From NCBI GenBank assembly GCA_029288515.1, contig JARIHB010000021.1, positions 1 through 13,209 of the forward strand: DNA of 13,209 bases, written 5' to 3'. Both the position numbers and the translations under genes were made by a program. The stretch is from Candidatus Saccharimonadota bacterium (GTDB lineage Bacteria > Patescibacteriota > Saccharimonadia > Saccharimonadales > UBA4665). Every line of letters starts with the position of its first letter. Positions within the stretch are counted from its first letter, which is position 1. The notes below the pieces were generated by a model. It worked only from the letters and a program-made list of their open reading frames with translations. It did not search any database and was not told the origin of the DNA. This document shows positions 1 to 6,187 of the stretch, one piece after another.

Positions 1-70
1 CCAAAAAGGCGGCGGTAAGTTCATCCTCTTCCATTAACAGGTCGTCGTCGCCACTTGTGCGTCGCGCCAT
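1..70 (-). CDS. 5' end of an unidentified leftward gene (partial)
   Basis: An open frame reads leftward from ATG at 68-70 to the window edge, giving 23 residues that begin MARRTSGDDDLL and continue with an acidic stretch (EEDE). The start is supported by a Shine-Dalgarno (GGAGGG on the minus strand, 79-84) about 8 nt upstream. A possible -10 box, TACAAT on the minus strand, lies at 94-99, so the leader would be short. The gene is divergent from the ComF gene. Nothing in these residues identifies a family; the acidic N-terminus suggests a soluble protein. Confidence refers to this being a real gene start, not to any function. Confidence 0.6.
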   Translation of the reverse strand, partial: MARRTSGDDDLLMEEDELTAAFL

Positions 71-193
71 AGTTGTTACCCTCCACGTATTTAATTGTAC
101 GGTGTTGTTGTGTTTGTATTAATGGTAGTATAGCTTAGGTCATAAATGCCTGGCAACCGCAAACAGATTTATTTACAACACAAGAAATACAAC

Positions 194-859
194 ATGAATA
201 TATTGGAACATATAATCGATTTTTTGGCCCCACATGCCTGCATCGGGTGTGGGGGTGAAGGATCACTCATGTGCCTCCCCTGTATGTCTGCCCTGCCCCA
301 CTACACATCGCGTTGTTACCGCTGCACCACTACGGTTGATGCATATCGTACCTGTGAGGCGTGCCGGAAGGTGTCGCCATTGACGCACGTATGGGCGCCA
401 ACGCGTTACACGCATGATGCAAAAACGTTGGTACAATTTCTAAAGTTCGAACGTGCATCAGCCGCTGCTATTACTATCGGCGACGCCATAGCGCAGATGG
501 TGCCGCCGGACAGTATTCAGGTGGTCACTCATGCACCTACCGCGTCGCTTCGTGTACGCCAGCGTGGGTATGATCAGGCGCAGCTTATTGCCCGTCAGGT
601 GGCACGCCGGCTCGCTGTACCGTATGCTCCCCTTTTAGTCCGTCAGGGCAGCCAGCGCCAGCTGGGCCAGTCACGTCAGGTTCGCGAGCGGCAGATGGCA
701 ACGGCCTTTCGGACACGCCGCGCATATGCCATACGGCAGGCTGATGTGCTGCTCGTTGATGATGTGATTACAACGGGTTCGACGCTCGAAGCTGCGGCTG
801 CGGTACTGTGCCAGGCCGGCGCCCGCAGTGTGGCAGCGGCAGTATTTGCGGTTGCATGA
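194..859 (+). CDS. comF: ComF family phosphoribosyltransferase-like protein
   Basis: This is a 221-residue ComF-like protein. The N-terminus carries paired cysteines (C16/C19, C27/C30, C41/C44, C54/C57) of the zinc-ribbon type seen in ComF, followed by a type I phosphoribosyltransferase fold. Family landmarks are RGYDQAQLIA (residues 124-133) and the PRPP-binding loop VLLVDDVITTGST (185-197). ComF proteins take part in natural transformation, probably in handling imported single-stranded DNA; the substrate is not settled. Two starts are possible. ATG at 194 begins directly with the hydrophobic helix before the first CxxC, as in relatives I know, and is preferred. ATG at 146 would add 16 basic residues but has an AGG six nt upstream. 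No competence operon is visible around it; the neighbours are tRNA genes. Confidence 0.85.
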   Translation: MNILEHIIDFLAPHACIGCGGEGSLMCLPCMSALPHYTSRCYRCTTTVDAYRTCEACRKVSPLTHVWAPTRYTHDAKTLVQFLKFERASAAAITIGDAIAQMVPPDSIQVVTHAPTASLRVRQRGYDQAQLIARQVARRLAVPYAPLLVRQGSQRQLGQSRQVRERQMATAFRTRRAYAIRQADVLLVDDVITTGSTLEAAAAVLCQAGARSVAAAVFAVA

Positions 860-888
860 TTGTCCTCATCTGTTAATCCTGCTATAAT
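860..888 (+). promoter_or_regulatory. Promoter of tRNA-Ser(TGA)
   Basis: TTGTCC (860-865) and a perfect TATAAT (883-888) are 17 nt apart, an ideal housekeeping-sigma arrangement. Transcription would start near 895, about 9 nt before the mature tRNA 5' end. It may also drive the second tRNA-Ser at 1027. Confidence 0.75.
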
Positions 889-903
889 CACGCTGTTGTC
901 TAC

Positions 904-993
904 GGAAGGGTGTCCGAGCGGTTGAAGGAAACGGTCTTGAAAACCGTCGTGCCGGCAACGGTACCGTGGGTTCGAATCCCACCCCTTCCGCCA
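904..993 (+). tRNA. tRNA-Ser (anticodon TGA)
   Basis: The acceptor stem GGAAGGG pairs with CCCTTCC, the discriminator is G and CCA is encoded at 991-993. The anticodon stem ACGGT/ACCGT encloses the loop CTTGAAA, giving anticodon TGA, which reads UCA and other UCN codons. The long variable arm and GTTCGAATCC T-arm are typical of class II serine tRNAs. Confidence 0.97.
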
Positions 994-1026
994 GCGAACC
1001 TTTTAGGTTACAATAGCCAACATTAC

Positions 1027-1119
1027 GGAGAGATACCCAAGTGGCTGAAGGGGACGGTTTGCTAAATCGTTAGAGGGGCGCGAGTCCCTGCGAGGGTTCG
1101 AATCCCTCTCTCTCCGCCA
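1027..1119 (+). tRNA. tRNA-Ser (anticodon GCT)
   Basis: The acceptor stem GGAGAGA pairs with TCTCTCC, followed by G and an encoded CCA (1117-1119). The anticodon loop TTGCTAA gives GCT, reading AGC and AGU. A long variable arm is present. A TACAAT box at 1009-1014 could be a private promoter, but no good -35 accompanies it, so co-transcription with the tRNA-Ser 33 nt upstream is also possible. Confidence 0.97.
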
Positions 1120-1122
1120 CAT

Positions 1123-1152
1123 AAAAAGCACCTATTCGTTCGGGTGCTTTTT
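1123..1152 (+). terminator. Intrinsic terminator after the tRNA-Ser pair
   Basis: AAAAAGCACC (1123-1132) pairs perfectly with GGTGCTTTTT (1143-1152) around a 10-nt loop, ending in a T run. It lies 4 nt after the CCA end of tRNA-Ser(GCT). Confidence 0.9.
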
Positions 1153-1169
1153 ATTTGTATGCCGATTCC

Positions 1170-1198
1170 TTGGCTTCCGTACACGGCAATGATACAAT
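1170..1198 (+). promoter_or_regulatory. Leaderless promoter of the 1206 membrane-protein gene
   Basis: TTGGCT (1170-1175) and TACAAT (1193-1198) are separated by 17 nt. The -10 ends 7 nt before ATG 1206, so the transcript should begin at or next to the start codon. No Shine-Dalgarno is present. Confidence 0.65.
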
Positions 1199-1205
1199 AC
1201 CGCTT

Positions 1206-1793
1206 ATGAGCGAGGATAGCGCACCGAAACATACTGCCCCCCAGCCTCATGAGCAGGGTCAATACAATCCTCAAGACTCCTCCGCCCCCACTGCATACAG
1301 CACCAGTGATCAGTCTGCAATGCCGCAAGAGCCCGACCGCGAAGTTACATGGACGGCTTTGGAATTTATCGCCCACCACAAAGATATACGTTGGTACGCC
1401 ATAGTCATCGGCATAACACTGGTGTTGGCAGCCATTGTCCGGCTCTTAACGCGTGATAACATCTCCACGGTTATGGTCCTTATCGTCGGCATTTTCTTCT
1501 GCGTGGCTGCAGCACGCAAGCCACGTATGCTTACATATACATTAAACGAAGATGGTTTGCTGATCGGTGGACGCTTTATGCCTTACACTGACTTCCGGTC
1601 GTTTACTGTGTTTACCGATGGCCGATACTCTAACATCGAATTAATACCTATGAAGCGCTTTATGCCGCTCACCAGTATATATTGCTCACCTGAATCAGAA
1701 GATGACGTCGTCGACATGCTTGCCGATTTTATTCCTTACGAAGATCGTACGCATAGCTTTATCGATTGGCTTGCGCACCTCATCCGTTTCTAG
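1206..1793 (+). CDS. Two-TM membrane protein, PH-like type
   Basis: The protein has 195 residues. Residues 1-45 are hydrophilic and rich in Pro, Ser and Gln. A conserved-looking WTALEFIAHHKDIRWY segment (49-64) precedes two membrane segments (about 63-80 and 86-102). The C-terminal cytosolic domain contains RKPRMLTYTL, PYTDFRSFTVF and IELIPMKRFMP, and looks like a small PH-like beta domain. I associate this architecture with a family common in CPR genomes (DUF5673-like); function is unknown and the assignment is from memory. ATG 1206 is chosen over the longer ATG at 1155 because 1155 overlaps the promoter and a leaderless start fits 1206. The end lies 25 nt from the convergent SDR gene. Confidence 0.8.
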   Translation: MSEDSAPKHTAPQPHEQGQYNPQDSSAPTAYSTSDQSAMPQEPDREVTWTALEFIAHHKDIRWYAIVIGITLVLAAIVRLLTRDNISTVMVLIVGIFFCVAAARKPRMLTYTLNEDGLLIGGRFMPYTDFRSFTVFTDGRYSNIELIPMKRFMPLTSIYCSPESEDDVVDMLADFIPYEDRTHSFIDWLAHLIRF

Positions 1794-1818
1794 CGCGCCC
1801 TCTATCCTTGCGGTTCGC

Positions 1819-2439
1819 TTACGGGCGCCGGATAAGCGGCGCTTGCCGTATCATATCATTTGTCTCGGCCAGGTCCACCAGACTGGCTGCTACCGCAGCT
1901 CGCGGAATGGTGCCAAACGGTGTTACCGTCTGACTAAAACGATACGCCTTACCGCCAAATGGCAGCATCACCGGAGAGCGTACGCTGGTCCAGTCCAGTG
2001 TGCTAGCGGTTAATAATTTTAAGTGATCCTCTGCGTCTTTGGCTGCGTTAGGAGCGAGGTGCACTAAAAATGCATGCACGCGTCGGGCGACAGTGTTAAT
2101 TTCTTCGTCCGGCAAGAGCGCCATATTGCCGGTTAGGGTGACAATGCGCCGTGCCCCCATTGCTTTCATGGCCGGGACAATGTAGTGCATTGCGGCAGTC
2201 AGTACGTCCTGTTCGGGTGCGCTCCAGCTGCTCAAACAGCTGATAATCGCGTCACATCCCTGCATTGCCCGAGCAACGCTTTTGGGGTCGTGCACGTCGC
2301 CGCGTACGATAGTAAGGCGCGGATGCCGTGCCGGCGCCCGCCGGTGCACAAAAGCGACCACCTGGTGGCCACGGGACAATGCCTCGGGCACCACCAATCG
2401 TCCCACGTTGCCCGTCGCACCAAATACGACAATCTTCAT
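1819..2439 (-). CDS. NAD(P)-binding atypical SDR / NAD(P)H-binding protein
   Basis: A 206-residue Rossmann protein of the atypical short-chain dehydrogenase type (NAD(P)H-binding, PF13460-like). The dinucleotide-binding loop GATGNVG is at residues 7-13, followed by VRGDVHDP (45-52), the usual second cofactor region. There is no clear YxxxK catalytic pair, as often in this group, which includes flavin and biliverdin reductase-like proteins, so the substrate cannot be named. The full length looks intact. The gene starts 36 nt after the wall-hydrolase gene on the same strand. No Shine-Dalgarno is visible; a weak -10-like TACGCT on the minus strand (2446-2451) ends 6 nt before the ATG, as in the leaderless genes here, so it may have its own promoter. 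Confidence 0.85.
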   Translation of the reverse strand: MKIVVFGATGNVGRLVVPEALSRGHQVVAFVHRRAPARHPRLTIVRGDVHDPKSVARAMQGCDAIISCLSSWSAPEQDVLTAAMHYIVPAMKAMGARRIVTLTGNMALLPDEEINTVARRVHAFLVHLAPNAAKDAEDHLKLLTASTLDWTSVRSPVMLPFGGKAYRFSQTVTPFGTIPRAAVAASLVDLAETNDMIRQAPLIRRP

Positions 2440-2475
2440 ACCTATAGCGTAGCAGATATATGTGTTGTCGGCACG

Positions 2476-3546
2476 CTACCTCAGTCGGAACCAGGTAAAG
2501 CTTGAGCGGCTGCCGATTGACGGGCTGGCCATGGGCGCTCGGCTGCCCAGGGATGATGACGCATACGAGCCAACGAAGTCAGTCGGCTTACCTTTGGTGT
2601 CGATGCCTGGCTGGTCGGGGCCTACATAGAGGAGTGTATGACCGACTGTGCCCGGCCCGTGGCTACGGATTGCTATATCACCAGGCTGTAGGTGTGCTAC
2701 TTCTTTGGCTGATAGGCGATGGTATAAGACTTTTTCACCCTTTTGGACGTTTACATCGTCATGGCGCTGCAGGTAGCGTAACTGGCTGTAGGTATTGCCG
2801 TTGTTTTGGTTGTAGTTCGGGTCGGCTCCGCTCTCGCGCATGACCGCAGTTACAAAGGCTCCGCAGTCCACGCCGCCAGAGCCGCCCGTATAGCTTCCGG
2901 GCTTGTCCAGGGCCTTAACGTACGCTCCGCGTAACGCCTTCGCGCCCTTGGTGCCGCGTGGCCGGTATTTGGGCAAGGCAAATTGAGCGATTTTTTCCCG
3001 CATGTGCTTTATTTTTTCAGCGCGTGTAGGAGGTTTAGGGGGCGTTTTTACGGTATCGCCCGTCGTTTGGGGCGACGGAGTGGTAAGGTGCTTATCGGGT
3101 TCTGACACACCTGGCAGAACTGCCTCGGCGGCTACTTCGGGCTTTTTGTTCAACCCGTTCAGGGCGTTTGTGCCGACTGATAATACGCCTACAACTGCCA
3201 CCGAGGCTGCAGCGTAGAGTACACGTTCACGCCACGGTGACCTTTCTGGCTTACGAGAATGTCGAGCAACGTACGAGTCTGCCCTACCCTCCTTGATGAC
3301 ATGCATGGGAACCGTAGGCGCATCAGTGTGTCCGAGCGTAATCGATATTGGACCGTCAGGCGTCCACACCAAGCCCTGCTGTTCGCCGGTAAGTGTGTCC
3401 TCCAGTGAGCTGGGCCGCCGGGGCCCGTCTATAGTGCTCGGTTGTTGTAAATCAGCTTGTGCTACGGTCTCAGAGGGGGCTGGGGCAAATAGGTTGTCCG
3501 TCCTGAGAAGATCATCAGACGTAGTGGGCGCGGGAAATCGTTCCAT
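2476..3546 (-). CDS. Membrane-anchored NlpC/P60-like peptidoglycan hydrolase
   Basis: A 356-residue protein with a single membrane segment at about 109-126. The N-terminal part is long, hydrophilic and probably cytosolic; a Pro/Thr-rich linker (about 145-175) leads to a C-terminal cysteine peptidase domain, probably outside the cell. Catalytic-type residues visible are Cys228 in GGVDCGAFVTAVM, preceded by Asp227, and His303 in VGHTLLYVG. QPGDI (287-291) before the His is typical of NlpC/P60 and CHAP folds. Such enzymes cut peptide bonds in peptidoglycan; the exact bond cannot be told. CHAP-like is the alternative label. The start is supported by a leaderless-type promoter with a strong dyad over it. 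The roughly 100-residue cytosolic region before the anchor is unusual and resembles in layout the broken secreted gene at 9722-8658. Confidence 0.8.
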   Translation of the reverse strand: MERFPAPTTSDDLLRTDNLFAPAPSETVAQADLQQPSTIDGPRRPSSLEDTLTGEQQGLVWTPDGPISITLGHTDAPTVPMHVIKEGRADSYVARHSRKPERSPWRERVLYAAASVAVVGVLSVGTNALNGLNKKPEVAAEAVLPGVSEPDKHLTTPSPQTTGDTVKTPPKPPTRAEKIKHMREKIAQFALPKYRPRGTKGAKALRGAYVKALDKPGSYTGGSGGVDCGAFVTAVMRESGADPNYNQNNGNTYSQLRYLQRHDDVNVQKGEKVLYHRLSAKEVAHLQPGDIAIRSHGPGTVGHTLLYVGPDQPGIDTKGKPTDFVGSYASSSLGSRAPMASPSIGSRSSFTWFRLR

Positions 3547-3552
3547 CGCAAA

Positions 3553-3581
3553 AGTGTACTAAGCCTCTGAAGGCCTAGTAC
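3553..3581 (-). promoter_or_regulatory. Leaderless promoter with overlapping operator-like dyad
   Basis: On the minus strand a -10-like TACACT (3553-3558) ends 6 nt before the ATG of the wall hydrolase. A near-perfect inverted repeat covers it: GTACTA (3556-3561) pairs with TAGTAC (3576-3581) and GCCT (3563-3566) with AGGC (3571-3574), around CTGA, with one mismatch per arm. A dimeric repressor here would block polymerase. No convincing -35 is seen, which also fits a regulated promoter. As RNA on the plus strand it lacks a T tract, so it is not a terminator. Confidence 0.5.
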
Positions 3582-3724
3582 CCTCACAAGCCAAAGGGAG
3601 TGTTATCGATTGGCTGCCAAAATATATACCCATAACAGGGGTATGTCAATGCTTATGTAACATAAAATTAGATTTTGCAAGGCTAGTAATGCATACAAAT
3701 TTTATTTTTTAACAGAGGTAAAAA

Positions 3725-3740
3725 TGTGATATATCTCACA
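3725..3740. promoter_or_regulatory. CRP/FNR-type operator 1
   Basis: TGTGA-TATATC-TCACA matches the E. coli CRP consensus (TGTGA-N6-TCACA) exactly. The perfect arms extend to 8 bp, AAATGTGA (3722-3729) and TCACATTT (3736-3743). The centre is at 3732.5, which is -114.5 from a start at 3847. It also covers the -35 region that would serve the TATAAT at 3754-3759. Confidence 0.7.
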
Positions 3741-3753
3741 TTTATTAGTTGTC

Positions 3754-3759
3754 TATAAT
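3754..3759 (+). promoter_or_regulatory. Possible upstream -10 box for the GH1 gene
   Basis: A perfect TATAAT lies between the two CRP-type sites. A start near 3766 would give a leader of about 80 nt containing the second palindrome. No good -35 is present; the expected position is inside operator 1, so this promoter would be either activator-dependent or occluded. Confidence 0.4.
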
Positions 3760-3769
3760 ACATCAATAA

Positions 3770-3785
3770 TGTGACGAATATCACA
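3770..3785. promoter_or_regulatory. CRP/FNR-type operator 2
   Basis: TGTGA-CGAATA-TCACA is a second exact match to the CRP half-sites and spacing, with one further matching base on each side. It is centred 45 bp from operator 1. Relative to a leaderless start at 3847 it is centred at about -69.5, close to the positions used by class I CRP activation. Confidence 0.7.
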
Positions 3786-3834
3786 TACGAAAAAGTAACT
3801 AAAATGGTAAAGAGACCCTACATCTCACATATGG

Positions 3835-3840
3835 TAAGAT
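3835..3840 (+). promoter_or_regulatory. Leaderless -10 box of the GH1 gene
   Basis: TAAGAT ends 6 nt before ATG 3847, the spacing seen at other first genes here. The -35 region is poor (purine-rich, no TTG), as expected for an activator-dependent promoter. A lone half-site TCACAT (3825-3830) sits just upstream of the box. Confidence 0.5.
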
Positions 3841-3846
3841 ACTGCC

Positions 3847-5127
3847 ATGAGTAAGCGTACCTTTCCGACGAATTTTTTATGGGGCACAAGCACAGCAAGC
3901 CATCAGGTCGAGGGCGGCACGCACAACCAATGGAGCGAATGGGAAAAAGCCCAGGCCCGTTCACTCGCCCGAACAGCGCAACGCCGACTGGGCTGGCTGC
4001 CCGGCTGGAAACGTATCGCCGCCCAGGCGCAGAACCCTGATAATTACATCTCAGGCACCGGTGTTAGGCACTACAGCCAGTACGCAGAAGATTTCGCCAT
4101 CCTTACCAAACTTCATATGAACGCCTTTCGGTGCGGCATTGAATGGTCGCGCCTTGAGCCTCAGCCCGGCGAGTGGGATGAAGCGGCTATCGCTCACTAC
4201 CGCGATTATTTCCAACTCCTTACACAAAAAGGCATTACACCGGTAGTAACGCTTTGGCACTGGACAATACCAGTATGGTTCGCCGACCGCGGCGGCTTTG
4301 CTAAACGACGTAACCTGATCTATTTCGAGCGCTATGTGCAAAAGGTTGCCGAGCTTTTTGGCGGGCAGTTGTCGTATGTCGTAACGCTTAATGAACCCAA
4401 TGTGTACACTGGCTTTAGCTACGCGACCGGCGAATGGCCGCCGCAACAAAAGAATCCCCTGCTCGCCCTGTATGTGTATACTAACCTCGCCGAGGCTCAT
4501 CGCCGTGCCTACCGCATTCTCAAGCAGGCTAACCCGCAGCTGCATGTTGGTATTGCAGCTCAGCTTTCAGACACCCAGGCCGTAGCACCTCACAACCCGC
4601 TTAACCGGCTTGGGGTAGCCGCCAAGCTATATGCTTGGAACTGGTGGTTCCTGAACCGCATCAAGCGTCAGCAGGATTTCATCGGTGTTAATTACTACTT
4701 TACCGAGTATCAGGACTGGCTCGGCCGCCTGAAAAACCCGGTAACCCCCGTCAGCGACTTAGGATGGTATATGGAGCCGTCCAGCCTCGAGCGTCTCCTC
4801 ATCCATACGTGGGAGCGCTATCACATTCCTCTGGTCGTTACCGAGAACGGGCTGGCGGATAGCGCGGATGCGCACCGCACATGGTGGATCGATCAAACCA
4901 TGGCCGCCCTGGAAAGTGCACTGCAGCACGGCGTAGATCTTCGTGGATATTTGCACTGGAGTCTGCTGGATAATTTCGAATGGGCCTACGGCTGGTGGCC
5001 GCAATTCGGCCTCGTGCACGTCGACCGCACCACCATGAAACGCACCATTCGTCCCAGCGCTCGGGCGTACGCGGCATATGTAAAACGCTATCGTGCCCCT
5101 AACGCCGACCGCGGCACTACACCTTAA
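3847..5127 (+). CDS. Glycoside hydrolase family 1 beta-glycosidase
   Basis: A 426-residue GH1 enzyme that hydrolyses beta-glycosides with retention of configuration, probably in the cytosol because there is no signal peptide. The N-terminal signature FLWGTSTASHQVEG (10-23) is intact. The acid/base is Glu183 in TLNEP (180-184) and the nucleophile is Glu333 in VTENG (331-335). WSLLDNFEWAYGW (371-383) holds the glycone-binding residues (Glu378, Trp379), typical of beta-glucosidases. As a plain glucosidase it lacks an obvious phosphate-binding loop, so a 6-phospho substrate seems less likely, but this is inference. At 426 residues it is slightly short for the family. No Shine-Dalgarno is present; the start fits a leaderless transcript. 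Two CRP-type sites upstream suggest catabolite-like control. No sugar transporter is adjacent. Confidence 0.93.
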   Translation: MSKRTFPTNFLWGTSTASHQVEGGTHNQWSEWEKAQARSLARTAQRRLGWLPGWKRIAAQAQNPDNYISGTGVRHYSQYAEDFAILTKLHMNAFRCGIEWSRLEPQPGEWDEAAIAHYRDYFQLLTQKGITPVVTLWHWTIPVWFADRGGFAKRRNLIYFERYVQKVAELFGGQLSYVVTLNEPNVYTGFSYATGEWPPQQKNPLLALYVYTNLAEAHRRAYRILKQANPQLHVGIAAQLSDTQAVAPHNPLNRLGVAAKLYAWNWWFLNRIKRQQDFIGVNYYFTEYQDWLGRLKNPVTPVSDLGWYMEPSSLERLLIHTWERYHIPLVVTENGLADSADAHRTWWIDQTMAALESALQHGVDLRGYLHWSLLDNFEWAYGWWPQFGLVHVDRTTMKRTIRPSARAYAAYVKRYRAPNADRGTTP

Positions 5128-5140
5128 ATGTAAGGTTTTT
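5121..5140 (+). terminator. Intrinsic terminator at the GH1 stop codon
   Basis: ACCTTA (5121-5126) pairs with TAAGGT (5131-5136) around AATG and is followed by a T run to 5140. The TAA stop codon lies within the stem and loop. The stem is only 6 bp and AU-rich, so it may be weak. Confidence 0.6.
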
Positions 5141-5157
5141 GGCTAGAGTCTTGTATG

Positions 5158-5463
5158 CTATGTGCGCTTAGAGTAAGGTTTGGAAAACACCAGTTTTAAT
5201 GCTTCATAATGAGGCCGGACCCGGTGTTTTACGTCGTCAAAGAATAGTTTCTTATCGATAATTTCATGCACAATAAGCCTCATCTCGTGCTCAGTAAAGC
5301 CACTCCTTCGTAACAGATTATCGGCCAGGGCAAGACTTTTTGCCTCATGCTCCGGATTTTTACGGGCCATTACTGCGTCGGCAATATCGTGCAGCAGAGC
5401 CCCGGCGCCGGCGTATATAATGCTTCGACTCCCTGCCGTAGCGTGGCCAGCCTTTGTATGACC
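5158..5463 (-). pseudogene. Truncated HD-domain hydrolase remnant
   Basis: The minus strand is open from just after a TAA (5464-5466) to TAG at 5158. It encodes an HD-type core: the frame reads HTKAGHATAG, then GALLHDIADAVM with the His-Asp pair, then EHEAKSLALADNLL and LIVHEIIDKK, ending PYSKRT. The only ATG (5370) lies after the HD motif, giving a 70-residue product without the metal-binding pair. No ATG, GTG or TTG exists upstream in frame, and the other frames upstream show no HD-like N-terminus. The space to the next gene is filled by that gene's upstream region. This is best read as a gene that lost its 5' end; a short 70-residue protein from 5370 is the alternative. Confidence 0.55.
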
Positions 5464-5551
5464 TTACCAAACAAATTGGAAAGAAGATGTACAAGGTAAA
5501 ACCGAAATCATGGTACAGTACTTGAGATATATTCGGAGCATAGGGGATAAA

Positions 5552-6184
5552 ATGACCATTGATACGCCTAGCGAAAACCATCCTTATACCTCGGGAGTCG
5601 GAGTAGACTACACCTGGTCTAGCCGCTTTACATTTGACCGCCCCCACTCTCTACAAGAAGTCGTTGTTTACAAGCTCGGTGGATTAGTGACGCGTTTTGC
5701 CGATCCGGAATGGCCCATATCCGGCGCTGTGCTTGGTGAGGGTGACTCTAAAGACAGAACTACATTGGTGCTCGGGCTTGACCCCAGTAGGAGCTTTGGC
5801 ACACCTTCTGTAGGACGATGTGAAGCGATTGCCACGCGCATATCTGCAGACCTAGGCTGGCAGCGTAAAGCCGAAGCCCTGCCTGAGATGCGGGTTATCA
5901 TGGGCCGCCGTATAGGCTATGAAGGTAAAGATTATACAATGGAAGAGGTACGCAGTTTGATGGCAGCGTATGGCTGTGGTGACCTTGCACTTACCGAAGC
6001 CGATCTCTTCTCGTTGCGCTACGTTGACGGTCTGCGGGAGTATCATGAGCCAGGTGTCATTGTTGAAGGTCCCGTCAGTACCCTTAATTCTGTATTGCAG
6101 GTTGCCGCTGATATGGGGCAAGAGCGATTGGTATCTGAAATAGCCGGTAGTGCAACGCAAGTTTATTTCCAAGATCGAAGGTAA
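5552..6184 (+). CDS. Unrecognised soluble protein, first gene of a three-gene operon
   Basis: A 210-residue protein with no membrane segment or signal peptide. I recognise no family. Visible stretches include a beta-rich middle, GAVLGEGDSKDRTTLVLGLDPS, an alpha/beta part with YEGKDYTMEEVRSLM, and a C-terminal PGVIVEGPVSTLNSVLQ followed by GQERLVSEI, which look like ordered alternating strands and helices. ATG 5552 is chosen over ATG 5510, which would add 14 residues lying in the probable promoter region; a weak GGGG (5543-5546) stands 5 nt upstream. A possible -10, TATATT, is at 5528-5533. It is followed after 3 nt by the next gene, so the two are surely co-transcribed. Confidence 0.75.
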   Translation: MTIDTPSENHPYTSGVGVDYTWSSRFTFDRPHSLQEVVVYKLGGLVTRFADPEWPISGAVLGEGDSKDRTTLVLGLDPSRSFGTPSVGRCEAIATRISADLGWQRKAEALPEMRVIMGRRIGYEGKDYTMEEVRSLMAAYGCGDLALTEADLFSLRYVDGLREYHEPGVIVEGPVSTLNSVLQVAADMGQERLVSEIAGSATQVYFQDRR

Positions 6185-6187
6185 ATA

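Noticed and set aside
1062..1379. Minus-strand open frame of 105 codons over tRNA-Ser and the membrane-protein gene
   Set aside because: It overlaps a tRNA and a well supported gene, and reads as an antisense shadow with no domain.
3002..3562. Plus-strand open frames inside the wall-hydrolase gene
   Set aside because: Low-complexity antisense readings of a gene with clear catalytic motifs and a promoter.
3626..3644. ATACCC/GGGTAT inverted repeat with 7-nt loop upstream of the hydrolase gene
   Set aside because: Only 6-bp arms, no T tract and no promoter in register; likely chance in AT-rich DNA.
5360..5647. Minus-strand open frame of 95 codons ahead of the HD remnant
   Set aside because: It overlaps the operon start and shows no HD-like N-terminus, so it does not rescue the truncated gene.
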